Assembly: GCA_032207245.1 (NCBI GenBank)
Contig: CM063502.1
Span: forward strand, 119,573,038 to 119,637,037
From: Pardosa pseudoannulata
Taxonomy: Eukaryota > Arthropoda > Arachnida > Araneae > Lycosidae
Length of the DNA: 64,000 nucleotides
Direction: 5' to 3'
The notes below the pieces were generated by a model. It had not been told where the DNA came from, ran no database searches, and was given only the letters and a program-made list of their open reading frames with translations. A program made the translations under genes and the position numbers. Positions 11,001 to 21,013 of the stretch are shown one piece after another. How positions within the stretch are numbered: position 1 is the stretch's first letter; each line of letters starts with the position of its first letter.

Positions 11001-14000
11001 TACATTAAGTAGCTAATTCTTTTAAATTTTTATCTTTGAAATACCCTGTCTTAAACCTTTATTGTGTGTTAATCAAAGCAACAGGAAAGCAGTATTCAGA
11101 TATAAATGTATTAATTTTGTTTCTATTAACAGATACTGTAAAGTTGTTAGTGTAAAGATAGCATTTAAAGAAATATAAAGTTGCATTTAAATCTTTAATA
11201 TCAACCCTTAGTATTAATACAGTATTCTAAATATTTAGTTTTGTATGTTATTTACTATGATGAATTTCTGCAAAATAAAGCTAAAATACACCAATATATA
11301 TGTGTATGTATTAAAATATGTCAAAATTGAACATGTTAAATTATTGAAACCTGATTTCATCAAAGTCAGTTTGAAATAATTAGTGTGTTGTGTAGAGGGG
11401 GATAAATTAAAAGTATATTTGAATGGCCAGAAGTAAGTAGAGATAAAGAATTAAAAGGGAAATTTTTTTCAATATATTGGATGGGATTGGCTAATTTCTG
11501 TTTGAGGGGAAAAGGTCTGAGTTGAAAGAGAGAGCTGAAGGTAATGCTTTTTTGAGGATTTCATCTTACTAATCATTTTGTTCAATAATTGAACTATTTA
11601 ACTGTAAAGGATGATATTGCCAAACTTGGTAAAACATTCTAAAATATGAATTAATGGGAATAGCTTAACAAAGATTTATAAATTTAAAAAAAAAAATCTA
11701 GTTTAGTGTTGAAAAATTAATATTTTTGTGTCTCGTGTACCTCTTTTATTATGTACAGCAGTGAATGATTTTAGTTTCTTTTGAATCAGTCTTGAACTTC
11801 AGTAAACAAGTTATGGGATTCTATGAAATTATGTAATTAGTATACAAATATTACATTCACTTTTCACTAGCAGCAATGATGTAATACATAGTGCTTAAAG
11901 CCAAACTGTAGATAGAAAACCAAGGACTAAAGCATTTGTGCTTTCATTTTTAGCGGAACATTAATTTTCTTTTCTCTAACGCAGTGATGGTGAACCTAAG
12001 ACCTGTGGGTCAGACACTGACCCACACAAGATTTTTAACACTAGATTGCCCGAGATTTCTTATATACCTATATTGCCCAAAAAACAGTCAAAATGACTGC
12101 ATTGTGAAAAAATAACAAATATGTGAAGAATTTTGTTTAAAATTAATTTTTAATATTATATAATAAAGGAGGGCAGAAGTAACTATAATCATTCATAAAC
12201 CCATTTATATGTTATAGAAAAAGTCACCAAATTCTAAGAAATTGTGTCATATTTCATAATTGTTTTTCTAATTGAAATTAAAAAACAGTCAAAATGACTG
12301 CCTTGGGCAATCTAGTGTTAACTGACCCATATTTGCTAGGAAACCATTTTGCTAGGTATTGAAAATTTAGAAATGGAATTAGTAAAATTTCAAAGCAGTG
12401 TAATGTAGAAAACAAAATCTGAAGACTTGATTTCTGAAGTAGAAGGAAAACTTTGTGGAAATAGTACAGATAATATTGGTCCCACAGTAAACATTGAAAA
12501 TATTATATTAAACATATAGGATTCTTTACCAAATAATTTTATATGAATGAAAAAACTAGTTAATGCGCTTTTAACAATGTTTGGGTCCACATATTTGTAT
12601 GAAATTTTTTTTTCTTCAATGAACTTTGTAAACTCTTTTAAAAGAAATAGACTTAACTGTGAATTAACTATAAATTCATTAAACTAATCAATATGGTTTA
12701 TGAACCTAATATTAAAAAACTGTCTGAGAATAAACAGCAAAATATCTCTTATTAAATATGTGTAATCAATTTTGTTATACATATATTAATAAATAATATT
12801 TCATAATATATTGTATGTAATTTTTGTTCTCCTTGATCACTCAAACACTTATTGCCATTTGCACCAAACACTTAAGAATTTTTAACTCCACTAAAATTTG
12901 GTTTGGCCAGTATAATTTTATTAATTTTCTTAGACATTTAGTTTGGAAAGTATCAAGATTTTTTTCTTGCTGTTTTGTTATTTTCTATGAGCTACTACCA
13001 TATAGTAGAATTGCTCTAACTGATGAATTGAAGATTTTTAGTTTGAGCTTTGCATGTGAACTCTTGATCTCCATACTTTATATAGAATTCTGAATACCTA
13101 TTGTGCTTTTTTAATTCTTGTTTTTATATCATTATCTGTACCTCCTTTAGCAGAAATGTATATTTCTAGGTATATAAATTTGTCAACTTCTTCTATTTCC
13201 CTACCATTTATACTGATTTTTTTTTTTTCATTTTTAATTTTCATCATTTTTTTTTTCTTGGTTTCATTTATTTTTAGTAAAACCTTTCTTGCATTTTCCT
13301 CTAGTCTGCTTGTTTTTGACTTCATATATTCCAAGTGAGATGATAATAGTGCAATGTCATCTGCATAGTCAAAATCTTCCAGATGTTTATGAAAATTCCA
13401 TCTTATTCCAGTCTTTCTATTTTTAAGAATATCTCTCATTACCTAATTAATTACTATATTAAACAGAAATCCTGACAGTACACATCCCTATCTCACTCCA
13501 GTATTTATTTTAAAGTCTTGTGTACTACTTCCATCAATTAGAATGCTTCCTTTGCTTCCTTGATATGAGTTTTTAATAATGTTAATTATTTTGGTGGCAG
13601 CCTGTATATTTTTTAAAAATTTCCAAAGGCATTCTCTTTATTTGCTATCAAAAGTTTTAGCAAGGTCTATAAAGTTAAGATACAGTGTCTGAATATAAAG
13701 AATTTTTACCTCTACCATATATTCTTATATTTATGAACATGATGCTTTAATATTACTGCTTGAATTTTTTAGCTTAATAAAAGTTTGTTAATAGATGGCA
13801 AATTTTTTTTAACAAAGGAACAATATTTTGTATTTTTATTTATTTTTATTTTTATTCAGTTTGGATGCTTTTTTGTGGATAGTAATTTTAAACTACCCTG
13901 TATATCTTCAGTTTAGCACAATTGAATTCAATATCCTGAAAATGAGTACATTTTCCTTTCTTCTTTGACCAACTACCTTTAAAAAATTATTTTAAGAAAA

Positions 14001-15182
14001 TTACTCAATTCAATTTAACCATTTGGTAGCTTTGTGATTTCTCAAAATAATCATATCCATTTTTGGACACACGATTAAAAATTTTCCTTTATAACAAATT
14101 TAAAAAGTGTGTTTTGTTGAATAACATTTTTTGATATGTTAAAATGATATCTTTCTTACAGTTTTATGTGTTAAAACTATCATCATTGTTTGTCATCAGT
14201 ATGTGAAATTTAGAAACTTTTGTTTTAAAATTTCCATTTTTAAAAAAAAATTATCTAGAATTTGAATTTAACTGAATGCTGCCACCAAGAAATTTGGACA
14301 CCATAAATAAAAACACCCAGAAATTTGGCAAGCTGTGCTAGAGAACGAAATGAGTGTTTTGTCACATGTGATTAGAAAGTTTGTACCTCTATTGGCTCTA
14401 CCCACACACATATGTATGCTGACATATAAGATTTTCACCTTTGTCTTAAAGCAGTATTTTTACATTTCAATGAGTTGTTTGCATAAAATTAGACAAAATT
14501 CCAAATTTTCTTAATTTTGAAGAGGAGTATAAAAGTTGCCTATTTTGAGAATAAAAATTTCCCTCTATCCTGATATTCTTCTGCAATTCACTATTTGCTG
14601 GTTAGCTGACCCCTCTACTTAAGCAGAGATGATTAAAAACAAAAAGCTACTTTAAAACTAAACCTGTTGAAAGAACTAAGTTTAAGCCTTATAATTCTTA
14701 AAGTTATTGAAAAGTAGGTTTGTTTATTTTCTTATTTTGCTTGGCTGTACACATTTGATATCTGCAGATGTATTTATAGTGCTCTTTGAAGTAGAAACAA
14801 AATTGTATAAGATATTAACAATAAATAAAAAAAATTCACTTTTATACTTATAACATATCTCTCCTTTTTATAAAAGTCTAAAATTTATCTACATAGTATA
14901 ATTATAGACTTATTATAGTATAATTTTAAATACATGTTTAAGTCAATGTGTTTTTTTATGACTATGAAAATATCTATTTAAAAACTCTATTTTTTTTCTC
15001 TTCAGCTTATGAACTTACCTGATTTTAAAAGGTTTGTCCAGCAAAATTCTGAAGAAAATAAGGATCAAAATGCAATACCAGTATTGGATTCTATTAGAAT
15101 ACATGCTTTTGGTGAAGGAACTGAGATTTGGTATTTAAGGTGTCATCAAATTAATCAAGTGATTAAGGACTGGAATCTGTAA
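5025..15182 (+). CDS. ABTB1: ABTB1/BPOZ-like ankyrin-BTB protein, 3' half of gene (4 exons)
   Basis: Four exons (5025-5096, 7665-7829, 10117-10317, 15006-15182) join in phase 0 into 204 residues plus stop. They match the C-terminal part of ABTB1: a BTB domain starting PDVHFIVGRFRFLCHK, continuing SNYLKALCADHFSEF, LQYIYTDSCDV, then VLCLADMFMLSGLKRLC, and the family-specific tail with NAIPVLDSIRIHAF (human ABTB1 has a similar SIPLVDDIRFHV block). By family knowledge ABTB1 is a cytoplasmic protein with N-terminal ankyrin repeats and two BTB domains, proposed to act as a CUL3 ubiquitin-ligase adaptor and linked to eEF1A turnover. The ankyrin and first-BTB exons are not visible in 1-5000 and must lie left of the window. 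All splice sites are GT-AG. Assignment to the ABTB family is firm; one-to-one orthology is inferred. Confidence 0.88.
5949..5952. repeat. TTAA target duplication (left)
   Basis: TTAA directly before the CCCTTCCCTG end of the piggyBac-type element; partner at 6784-6787. Confidence 0.65.
5953..6783 (+). mobile_element. Internally deleted piggyBac-family transposon
   Basis: TTAA sites lie at 5949-5952 and 6784-6787, the target duplication of piggyBac elements. The left end CCCTTCCCTG and the right end (CCTTTTGACA on the - strand) match only loosely. Near the left end GTATGCCGTACGGGCA and TGTACGCCATACAGGCA form two related palindromic blocks (about 5972-6030). An acidic N-terminus of a piggyBac-type transposase follows at 6305, so most of the gene has been lost and the 831-bp copy is non-autonomous. 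Confidence 0.7.
6305..6481 (+). pseudogene. piggyBac transposase N-terminal remnant
   Basis: 58 codons from ATG to TAA give an acidic Ser/Asp-rich peptide (SESETELSVNDSS, then SSDSDSSTDEISQARQF), typical of the N-terminus of piggyBac/PGBD transposases. Beyond the stop, in other frames, PRFAFTG and LDIDETKGKLQFYDAF (about 6503-6598) resemble the PxFPFTGxPG...PLEFFELFF entry to the transposase domain. A stop and frameshift lie between. No catalytic Asp triad remains. Same strand as the host gene. Confidence 0.65.
6784..6787. repeat. TTAA target duplication (right)
   Basis: TTAA directly after the piggyBac-type element. Confidence 0.65.
7665..7829 (+). CDS. ABTB1: ABTB1-like exon b
   Basis: Acceptor TTGTAG before 7665; donor GAT|GTAAGA after 7829; 55 codons. 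Encodes the BTB core with CERSNYLKALCADHF, VVTLHEVDPVPF and LQYIYTDSCDV. Confidence 0.9.
7830..10116 (+). other. ABTB1-like intron
   Basis: AT-rich, no gene seen. Contains an (AAT)n microsatellite at 8775-8801 and an A run near 9195-9212. Confidence 0.6.
8775..8801. repeat. (AAT)n microsatellite
   Basis: About nine uninterrupted AAT units inside the intron. Confidence 0.9.
10117..10317 (+). CDS. ABTB1: ABTB1-like exon c
   Basis: Acceptor TTTCAG before 10117; donor GAG|GTGTGT after 10317; 67 codons. Encodes ALDVLCLADMFMLSGLKRLC and the helical region that follows the BTB fold (EYQSTKYMLYHFDE). Confidence 0.9.
12035..12038. repeat. TTAA target duplication (left)
   Basis: TTAA before the CACTAGATTGCCC terminus; partner at 12318-12321. 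Confidence 0.85.
12039..12317. mobile_element. piggyBac-type MITE
   Basis: 279 bp with a perfect 13-bp terminal inverted repeat (CACTAGATTGCCC ... GGGCAATCTAGTG) and TTAA on both sides. Each end also has the near-palindrome CAGTCAAAATGACTG about 30 bp (left) or 20 bp (right) inside. No coding capacity. TTAA targeting points to the piggyBac superfamily. Confidence 0.88.
12318..12321. repeat. TTAA target duplication (right)
   Basis: TTAA after the MITE. Confidence 0.85.
12815..13690 (-). pseudogene. LINE reverse transcriptase fragment (RTE/CR1-like)
   Basis: On the - strand GVRQGC-type sequence (about 13500-13480) leads into MRDILKNRKTGIRWNF and FDYADDIALLSSH, the reverse transcriptase active site (YADD at about 13370), then SRLEENARKVLLKIN and EEVDKFIYLEIYIS. 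Toward 12815, KLKIFNSSVRAILLYGS and TKCLRKLIKLYWPN match the conserved C-terminal region of the same LINE group. A short A-rich frame slip near 13250 (K runs) and stops show decay. The 5' endonuclease is missing. Confidence 0.8.
15006..15182 (+). CDS. ABTB1: ABTB1-like last coding exon
   Basis: Acceptor TCTTCAG before 15006; 58 codons then TAA at 15180-15182. Encodes NLPDFKRFVQQ and NAIPVLDSIRIHAF, the family-specific tail, ending VIKDWNL. Confidence 0.9.
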   Translation, partial: LMNLPDFKRFVQQNSEENKDQNAIPVLDSIRIHAFGEGTEIWYLRCHQINQVIKDWNL

Positions 15183-15716
15183 AAGTGAATGAAAAGAACT
15201 TCAACTTGAGTGATGTCATATGTTTATTGTAATTACTTTTTATAACTGTTCATATTGTTTGTATCATATTGTTTCCAGTTGTTGCTTATTACTTTGATGA
15301 ACAATGGTTGAATGGTTAGGGTGCTCATCAGATCCTACTATGGCAGGGATATTATACATGTTAAAAATTATTCGAGCACTGATCTGGGCCATGTGGCTGT
15401 AAAGCCCTTCGGGCTTATCCCAGCAATGGTGGGTAGATTGTAAATATTGAACCAGCTAGCTCTACCAAAGGGCCTGACATGCCACTGGCAAGCGAATGCA
15501 GCAGGGTCACATCATAGAAGGAATTATTATTCCATCCACTTTTATGCACAGAAAATAAAAGCATTTTTGTATAATTATATTTTATAACTGTTAATATGTG
15601 TGTTACAATGATTTATAATTTAATAGGCAATAATAAACCATCTTTATTATTATTTTTTGTTTCATTTATGTATTATGCTTCACTTAGTGAACAAAATAAA
15701 TTCTTTGTACAGGGTT
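15183..15716 (+). other. Probable ABTB1-like 3' UTR
   Basis: Non-coding after the stop. AATAAA hexamers at 15554-15559, 15632-15637 and 15695-15700 are candidate poly-A signals; which is used cannot be told. A SINE-like block lies at 15300-15545. Confidence 0.5.
15300..15545 (+). mobile_element. SINE-like repeat in 3' UTR
   Basis: GC-richer than its surroundings. Begins with an A-box-like GGTTGAATGGTTAGGGTGC; contains the hairpin AAGCCCTTCGGGCTT (about 15398). A clear B box is missing, so its tRNA origin is uncertain. Confidence 0.4.
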
Positions 15717-16400
15717 GGGTTTTTGATGTGACATGCATTCAAACAGTGTTTTAATCGAATTCTACCATTAAAAATCCAATATCTTTAATTGGATTTTAAA
15801 CATACAACTTATTAATAGTCATCTCTATTAAAATGAATTGATTTTTTTTTTTCCATTTTTTAAATAGAACTTTATTTATGTGTGGAGCCCCAATCAGGGT
15901 GGAGAAATAACTGTTTTTACCATATTAAATCTTTTGATTTAACTTAACAGACAAAATTTCATCATTCTTTTAAGAGATATATATTTAAATTAAATTATCA
16001 TTCATCAACATAATGATAAACTGTTACTAAATGCATATTCTTTTACTAGTCCAGATTAAAATTATCATGTAACATTTGATAACATTAATAATTTTGAACA
16101 TTTATCAATACCCAACTCATTTCAAGGTTTTGATTTTATAAGTCCACAGTTCGAAAACTCATTCAATGGAAGGTGAACTTGGAAGACAAGAAAAAAGGTT
16201 AGTCATATTTACAAACACAGAAGCCAGTTCTTCACAATTAGAAATTCCTTTTCACTATGTTACAAGATTATTCAACTTTTCAAAATCACTAAAATATGAT
16301 ATCTTCATGTTTTTTTAATTATTAAAAACTAATTAATAAAACTATATAGGAACATATGTTTCTAGATTATATAAGAATAAAAGTACTTCCTCCAACACAC
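15717..16400. other. Intergenic, nothing recognised
   Basis: AT-rich sequence up to the assembly gap; no gene, repeat family or RNA seen. Confidence 0.5.
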
Positions 16401-16500
16401 NNNNNNNNNNNNNNNNNNNNNNNNNNNNNNNNNNNNNNNNNNNNNNNNNNNNNNNNNNNNNNNNNNNNNNNNNNNNNNNNNNNNNNNNNNNNNNNNNNNN
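16401..16500. other. Assembly gap (100 N)
   Basis: Exactly 100 N, the conventional unknown-size gap. The bases before it end AACACAC and the bases after it begin AACACAC. Confidence 1.
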
Positions 16501-17950
16501 AACACACTTAGTTGTTTGCAGTAAAAAGTTAATAAATTTTAGTTATAAAATAGTTTAATAATTATATAGTAAATTGTTCATAGTAGAAAAGTACTCTGGA
16601 AAAATGTTGAGATAGTTCAGTAATTAACAATAACTAATATGTAACGATGATGGCTTGTTGTTGCGTAATTTTATTCCTGTAGCAAATAACACTAATTTTA
16701 TAAATTTGTGACTTGACTGATAAAACCATGGTTGAAAGAGAATAAAACTATCGTATGTCAAAATCCTAATAACCCTGTTCCTGTACCACTGATATATTAA
16801 AAAATAATTACTGAAAATGTGACACATGAAGATTAATTGTTCTAATTGGGATTTGTATATTTTCTCACTATGAAGCAAGTTTTTGAAATATTACCCCTTA
16901 ACTATTTTGATTTTGCTGTATATGCCACTTAATTATTGTACTGATGTCTGATGTGACTCATCTTTGCAAAATCGCATAATGGTACCCTCATTCTAAAACT
17001 AAAGTTATGCATAAAAAGAAAGATATTCATCAAAAAAAATTTAATATTTGTCTTTGACTAACAAATACTATATAAATTTTGAATGAATATATCAAGTCTA
17101 GTGGAGAAATGCACTTTTTCTGTCACTTTAAGTACGATTTACAAAGAAATGGATCATTCAGTCACTCTTAATTTATCAGATGAAAATAACTATGGTTATG
17201 CAGTGAAGAATAAATTATCTAACAATATGGTTGGTTTTCATTAATTTAAATTTAAGAAGAAATGAAGGGACAATGACTTGAAATGATATTTCTTATACCT
17301 TTTTAAATTTTTATGAAGTTATCTTATATAATACTGTAAAATAGGTCTACTTAGTACTGACTTCAACTTGTATTAAGGCACCACTTCTACAACTAAATAT
17401 TAAGGTTGAATTTCAAATAAGTGTATTAAAATTGTTAAAAAAATGTTGTGGAAATATGAATATTTAAATAATACAGTTAGAGGAAGAAAAGCATACAATT
17501 TTCTACAGCTTAAAACTCTCTGGAGTTTGATAGGGATAAAATAATAGAGGGTTGGTAAAAAAAAAAAAAAAAAAAAAAAAAAATGTGTCTACAAAAATGT
17601 GTTGAAATCAACTTTTTTTTAACTTGAAAAATACAAAAATCATATATTGTTGACACATACACCAACAAAAAAAAACTTGTGTTTCATATTCATATTTCAA
17701 CTGAAAAGCGTTTCAAAAGAAATATGATAGCATCCTGTAATTTATAAGTATATATGACAGGGATAATAAATTGAATTCTTTATAAGGGCTTGAATCTGTA
17801 TTTATAATTGATAAAAAATAGGTTGTACAAATATTTATTATCTATATTTTTTAATGACTGATAGTTCAAACTATAGTCAACAGATACTACTACAAGTAAT
17901 ATTTTTTAATTTTCAAGTTTTTTTTTAACTAATTATAATTTTAGAATTAG
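16501..17950. other. Intergenic, nothing recognised
   Basis: AT-rich; a 24-base A run near 17560-17583 and no coding signal on either strand. Confidence 0.5.
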
Positions 17951-18235
17951 AGCTGAAGTAGCTCAAACGATAAAGGCTCTCTTAACTAGAGGGCTGCTGG
18001 TTCGGAGCCCGAGCCGGTGTAAGATCCGCTGTGTTCGTTAAAGCTGACAGGTACGTAAATTGTGTTTGTGGTCACAATGTCCTCCAAGTTCTCAAACGAT
18101 ACCTCTGGGGAGACCAAGCTTGGGAGTCTTCTGCTTCTAAATTACGAGGACCCAGCAGGGGTAATGTTACTCGCGTCCATAGAATACTTTATTCTATACG
18201 TGCTCCTCAGGTGGTGCTAAAAATTTCTGAAGGAT
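17951..18235 (+). mobile_element. tRNA-derived SINE, family B
   Basis: Starts GAGCTGAAGTAGCTCAAACG, an A-box region like a tRNA (GTAGCTCA), and has a B box GGTTCGGAGCCC about 45 bases on. The body includes CTCCAAGTTCTCAAACGATA and CCTCTGGGGAGACC, also present in the - strand copy at 43735-43980. A short open frame across it (18031-18237) is incidental. Confidence 0.78.
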
Positions 18236-18379
18236 AATACAATGATTGCCAAATTGCATTTGTTTGCAATCAATAATTAATCAAAAACTAAACTGCACAT
18301 ATTCCCTTTATTTTTATTTATTGACAAGGTTTCAATTAAAAAAGCCAATGTTATCTTTCCTCAATGATTATATAGAATG

Positions 18380-19220
18380 CAGGGATGGATAAGCTGCGCC
18401 AATTGCTCCAAACTGCGCTAAAATAATACCTTTATGTCATTATCCTCCAAAACTATCATTTTTGGGAGGAAATTGTGCCAGATAGCCAGCAGAATTAGAA
18501 ATTCTGATCTGTTAAACTGAAGAAAGGGAAAAGGGGAGGACTTTCAAATTCCTTGATGAGCAGTCGAAGTTTGCCCACACAAATAGATTGATGTTTGAAC
18601 AATGCTCTTCTCGATTTTTTTTTTTATACACCAAGATTTTTGTTGGTAAACATTCTCTTATATGTAAGAGAGGTTACTGCTTCCTAAGAGGTTATTGCTA
18701 ACCAAAGAATCCTAAGGGTAAAGAATATCTTGCCGAACAGAAGGAGATCTAATCAAAAAGAAGTACATTTCAATCTGAACTAAAGCATTTCAATGAGAAA
18801 AAGATAATACTCGATGTGTTTCTTTTTAATGTAACACCTATATGAAGATTCTATTTTCCATATCTAAAATTTGTAAAAAGGTGTCTTTCTGTATTCCATG
18901 TAACGCCAAAGTTGAAAGTGGATTTTCTTTAATAAAGAGTGAAAAGCTCCAAAATCATTCTTTAATTGCTCAACGTTGCATATATTCATTTGTGACTGCA
19001 ATAGGTGGTTTGAAAAATTTGAAATTACCAACAGAAAAGTATCATGTATCATCTCAGCTTTGAGCAGAAGAGATTCCCTTATACTGTTAAGGAGACTGAA
19101 AAATCTCAAAAGGTGAAAATTATAAAAGAATTGTCTGAAAACATTTCAGATGGCATTTGTCTTCAAAACAAGAATGTTTGTTTTGAAAAGTTTATTTATA
19201 AATTATATAGTGCAAGTTTC
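18380..19220 (+). mobile_element. hAT transposon remnant (left end plus dimerisation domain)
   Basis: CAGGGATGG at 18380 is a typical hAT left terminus, followed by AGCTGCGCCAATTGCTCC. At 18842-19060 a frame reads VSFCIPCNAKVESGFSLIKS and then SLIAQRCIYSFVTAIGG, matching the hAT C-terminal dimerisation domain (usual SIPHSNAxVERGFSxxK; here VERGF is VESGF). The region between is unrecognisable and stops follow at 19061. The right terminus is not found and may have been lost when the Tc1 element at 19291 inserted. Confidence 0.68.
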
Positions 19221-19290
19221 CATTTTTATTAAGATCATGAGTTTTATCCCATTTTTTTCAAGATAAAGTTGTACGTTTGTTATATATATA

Positions 19291-19320
19291 CACTGTCTAC
19301 CAATAAGTATTTGGACACCT
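19291..19320 (+). repeat. Tc1 left terminal inverted repeat
   Basis: Begins CACTGTCTACCAATAAG; matches the reverse complement of 28147-28176 except for the outermost base. Confidence 0.9.
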
Positions 19321-19414
19321 ATGCAAATGACGATATCTGCGGTCCTGTGGTACGTCACGGCCTCCGCCGGTATACATCGTGTAGGAAACAGCATCGGCAT
19401 TAGTCGCATGCAAG

Positions 19415-20044
19415 ATGCCGCGCAGTTCGGATCTCTCAGATTTCGAGAAAGGTATAATTATCGGGTATCACAAATGTAGCCGATCCTTAAGGGACATATC
19501 TAGTGATCTAAAGTAACAAAATCGGCAGGGGCCTATGTCATTAAGAAGTGGAAGGTGAGCGTGATTGTCGGAATGTGCCCCGAGTAGGCAGACCAACGAA
19601 ACTGAGAGATAGAGACCGACGAGTGTTGTCCAAAAAAAAAAAAATTTCAGATCGCACCCAACCGATGGCCCTCATCCGCGAGAAGTTTCAACAGGCATCC
19701 GGGAGTATTGTTTCAATGAATACCATCCGTAAGGAAGCACATCTGCTTGGTTTTCATGGTCGTGCTGCTGCTCATAAGCCTTCGATGACAAATTCCAATC
19801 GCGCTGCTCGGTTAATGTGGTGCAAAGCACATCGAAATTGAATCGTAGATCAGTGGAAACGGGTTCTTTGGAGCGACGAATGAAGGTTCACCCTTTACCG
19901 TTCGGATGGCTGGGTCTGGCGTCTGCCTGGAGAACGTCTCCTGCCAGAATGCATTGTGCCAACAGTCAAGTTCGGAGGAGGTGGAATTATGGTCTGGGGG
20001 TGTTTCTCCTGATATGGACTGGGACTCTTGGTTCCCATTCATGG
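19415..20044 (+). pseudogene. Tc1-like transposase, N-terminal part
   Basis: The ATG at 19415 starts MPRSSDLSDFEKGIIIG, the usual opening of Tc1-like transposases with the paired-like DNA-binding domain. A stop follows after about 35 codons, then frameshifts, one at a 13-base A run near 19631. Across frames the domain continues with RVLWSDE (first catalytic Asp, about 19861-19881), [20 protein letters not shown] and MVWGCFS. The frame is cut at 20044 by the Ty3 5' LTR and resumes at 27719. Not functional. Confidence 0.85.
20041..20044. repeat. 4-bp target duplication of Ty3 element (left)
   Basis: ATGG before the LTR; ATGG again at 27715-27718. Confidence 0.85.
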
Positions 20045-20399
20045 TGAGGCGCCCGGGAAGAAGATGCGAGGCGTATGGTAATTGCATTCTGCCAGCAGCG
20101 GCGGCACGTGCGCCTGTGACGCCAGCCGCCCTATTTAAGCCTACCATAGCTGGGATGGATGAGCAGTTCCAGCCAGCTGACCACAGCATCGTCCGCTCCA
20201 GCCTCGTTTCGCTTCCCGGTGGCGCCTTCCCCGTTCTTACAGTTTACTTTTGTTTCAGCCAGCTTGCTGATTATTATTTTTGTAAGATTTTTCCGGTGAC
20301 TATTAGTTTGTTTCTAAGTTCTTAATAAATACCTTAAAGTCTTAGTGGTAGCTAATTCTTTTCACACACCTACCGAAGACACTTTATGTGTTCCCTTCA
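20045..20399 (+). repeat. Ty3 5' LTR
   Basis: Starts TG, ends CA. Contains a TATTTAA box at 20132-20138 and AATAAA at 20324-20329, the usual LTR promoter and poly-A signals. Differs from the 3' LTR by about eleven substitutions and two indels (manual count), including about 15 extra bases near 20177-20197. Confidence 0.92.
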
Positions 20400-20420
20400 G
20401 TGGTGACCTGGACGTGATAG
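20400..20420 (+). other. Probable tRNA primer-binding site
   Basis: GTGGTGACCTGGACGTGA directly follows the 5' LTR, where the primer-binding site lies in Ty3/gypsy elements (often TGG-initial). Which tRNA primes was not determined. Confidence 0.55.
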
Positions 20421-20543
20421 CTACCTTTCGTTTCACTTTTTACATGGGTTGCTGATCAGCAAGCTATCAATTTTTTCTGGTGTTCTCTTTCATTTTATTT
20501 TCAATTAGTTTTCGCTAGTTTAATTAGTTTTCAATTAGTTTTC

Positions 20544-21013
20544 GTGGTAAAAGCCTACCATCAAATACCTGTCCAGAAGACTGATATCCCTAAGACTGCA
20601 GTAATTACTCCAATAGGACTATTCGAATTCAAATACATGCCTTTTGGATTAAGAAATGCTGCTCAAACGTTTTAAAGACATATGGACGAGGTTTTAAGAG
20701 GTTTAGACTGCTGTTTTACTTATTTGGATGACGTTCTTATCGCTTCAGTTAACGAAACAGAACATCTTAAAGACTTGCAATCCGTTTTCGAGTGATTAAG
20801 CCTCCATAAAATAGTCCTGAATGCAAGCAAATGCATTTTTGGTCAAAAGGAGTTACCATTTTTAGGCGTAATGGTTTCTGCCGATGGCATTAGACCCTCC
20901 GATACCAAAGTTCAAGCACTGCGTGACTACCCTAGGCCAACCAATGTCCTTCAATTAAGGAGATTTTTAGCTATGATTAACTTTTATCATCGGTTTATAC
21001 CCAAAGCTGCTGC
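20544..21013 (+). repeat. 470-bp pol fragment duplicated into the 5' leader
   Basis: Matches 22648-23117 over 470 bp with about six substitutions and no indel. It covers part of the reverse transcriptase including the YLDD active site. It carries the same TAA in place of a sense codon after the RNAAQTF block as the source, plus an extra TGA (GAGTGA for GAGCGA). It lies between the LTR and the gag start, so it cannot be translated as part of gag-pol. Confidence 0.95.

Larger units (their letters stand above)
11982..12800 (+). mobile_element. hAT (Charlie-like) transposon remnant
   Basis: Starts CAGTGATGGTGAACC at 11982, a typical hAT terminus, and continues with a GGGTCAGACACTGACCC hairpin. 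From 12340 broken frames read ISEVEGKLCGN, then MFGSTYLYEIFFSSMNF at about 12580-12630, the C-terminal dimerisation block of hAT transposases (usual FGSTYLCExxFSSMNFIK). Stops and shifts separate the pieces. The right terminus was not found. It hosts the MITE at 12039-12317. Confidence 0.7.
10318..15005 (+). other. ABTB1-like intron with transposon remnants
   Basis: 4.7 kb. Holds a hAT remnant (11982-12800), a piggyBac-type MITE inside it (12039-12317) and a - strand LINE fragment (12815-13690). The stretches 10318-11980 and 13700-15005 show only AT-rich sequence. Confidence 0.6.

Noticed and set aside
18031..18237. 68-codon open frame
   Set aside because: Lies inside the body of a tRNA-derived SINE; not conserved as a frame in the copy at 43735-43980.
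19812..20189. 125-codon - strand open frame
   Set aside because: Shadow of Tc1 and LTR sequence on the opposite strand.
19906..20325. 139-codon open frame across the Tc1/LTR junction
   Set aside because: Crosses the insertion boundary at 20044 and is not in the transposase frame throughout; incidental.
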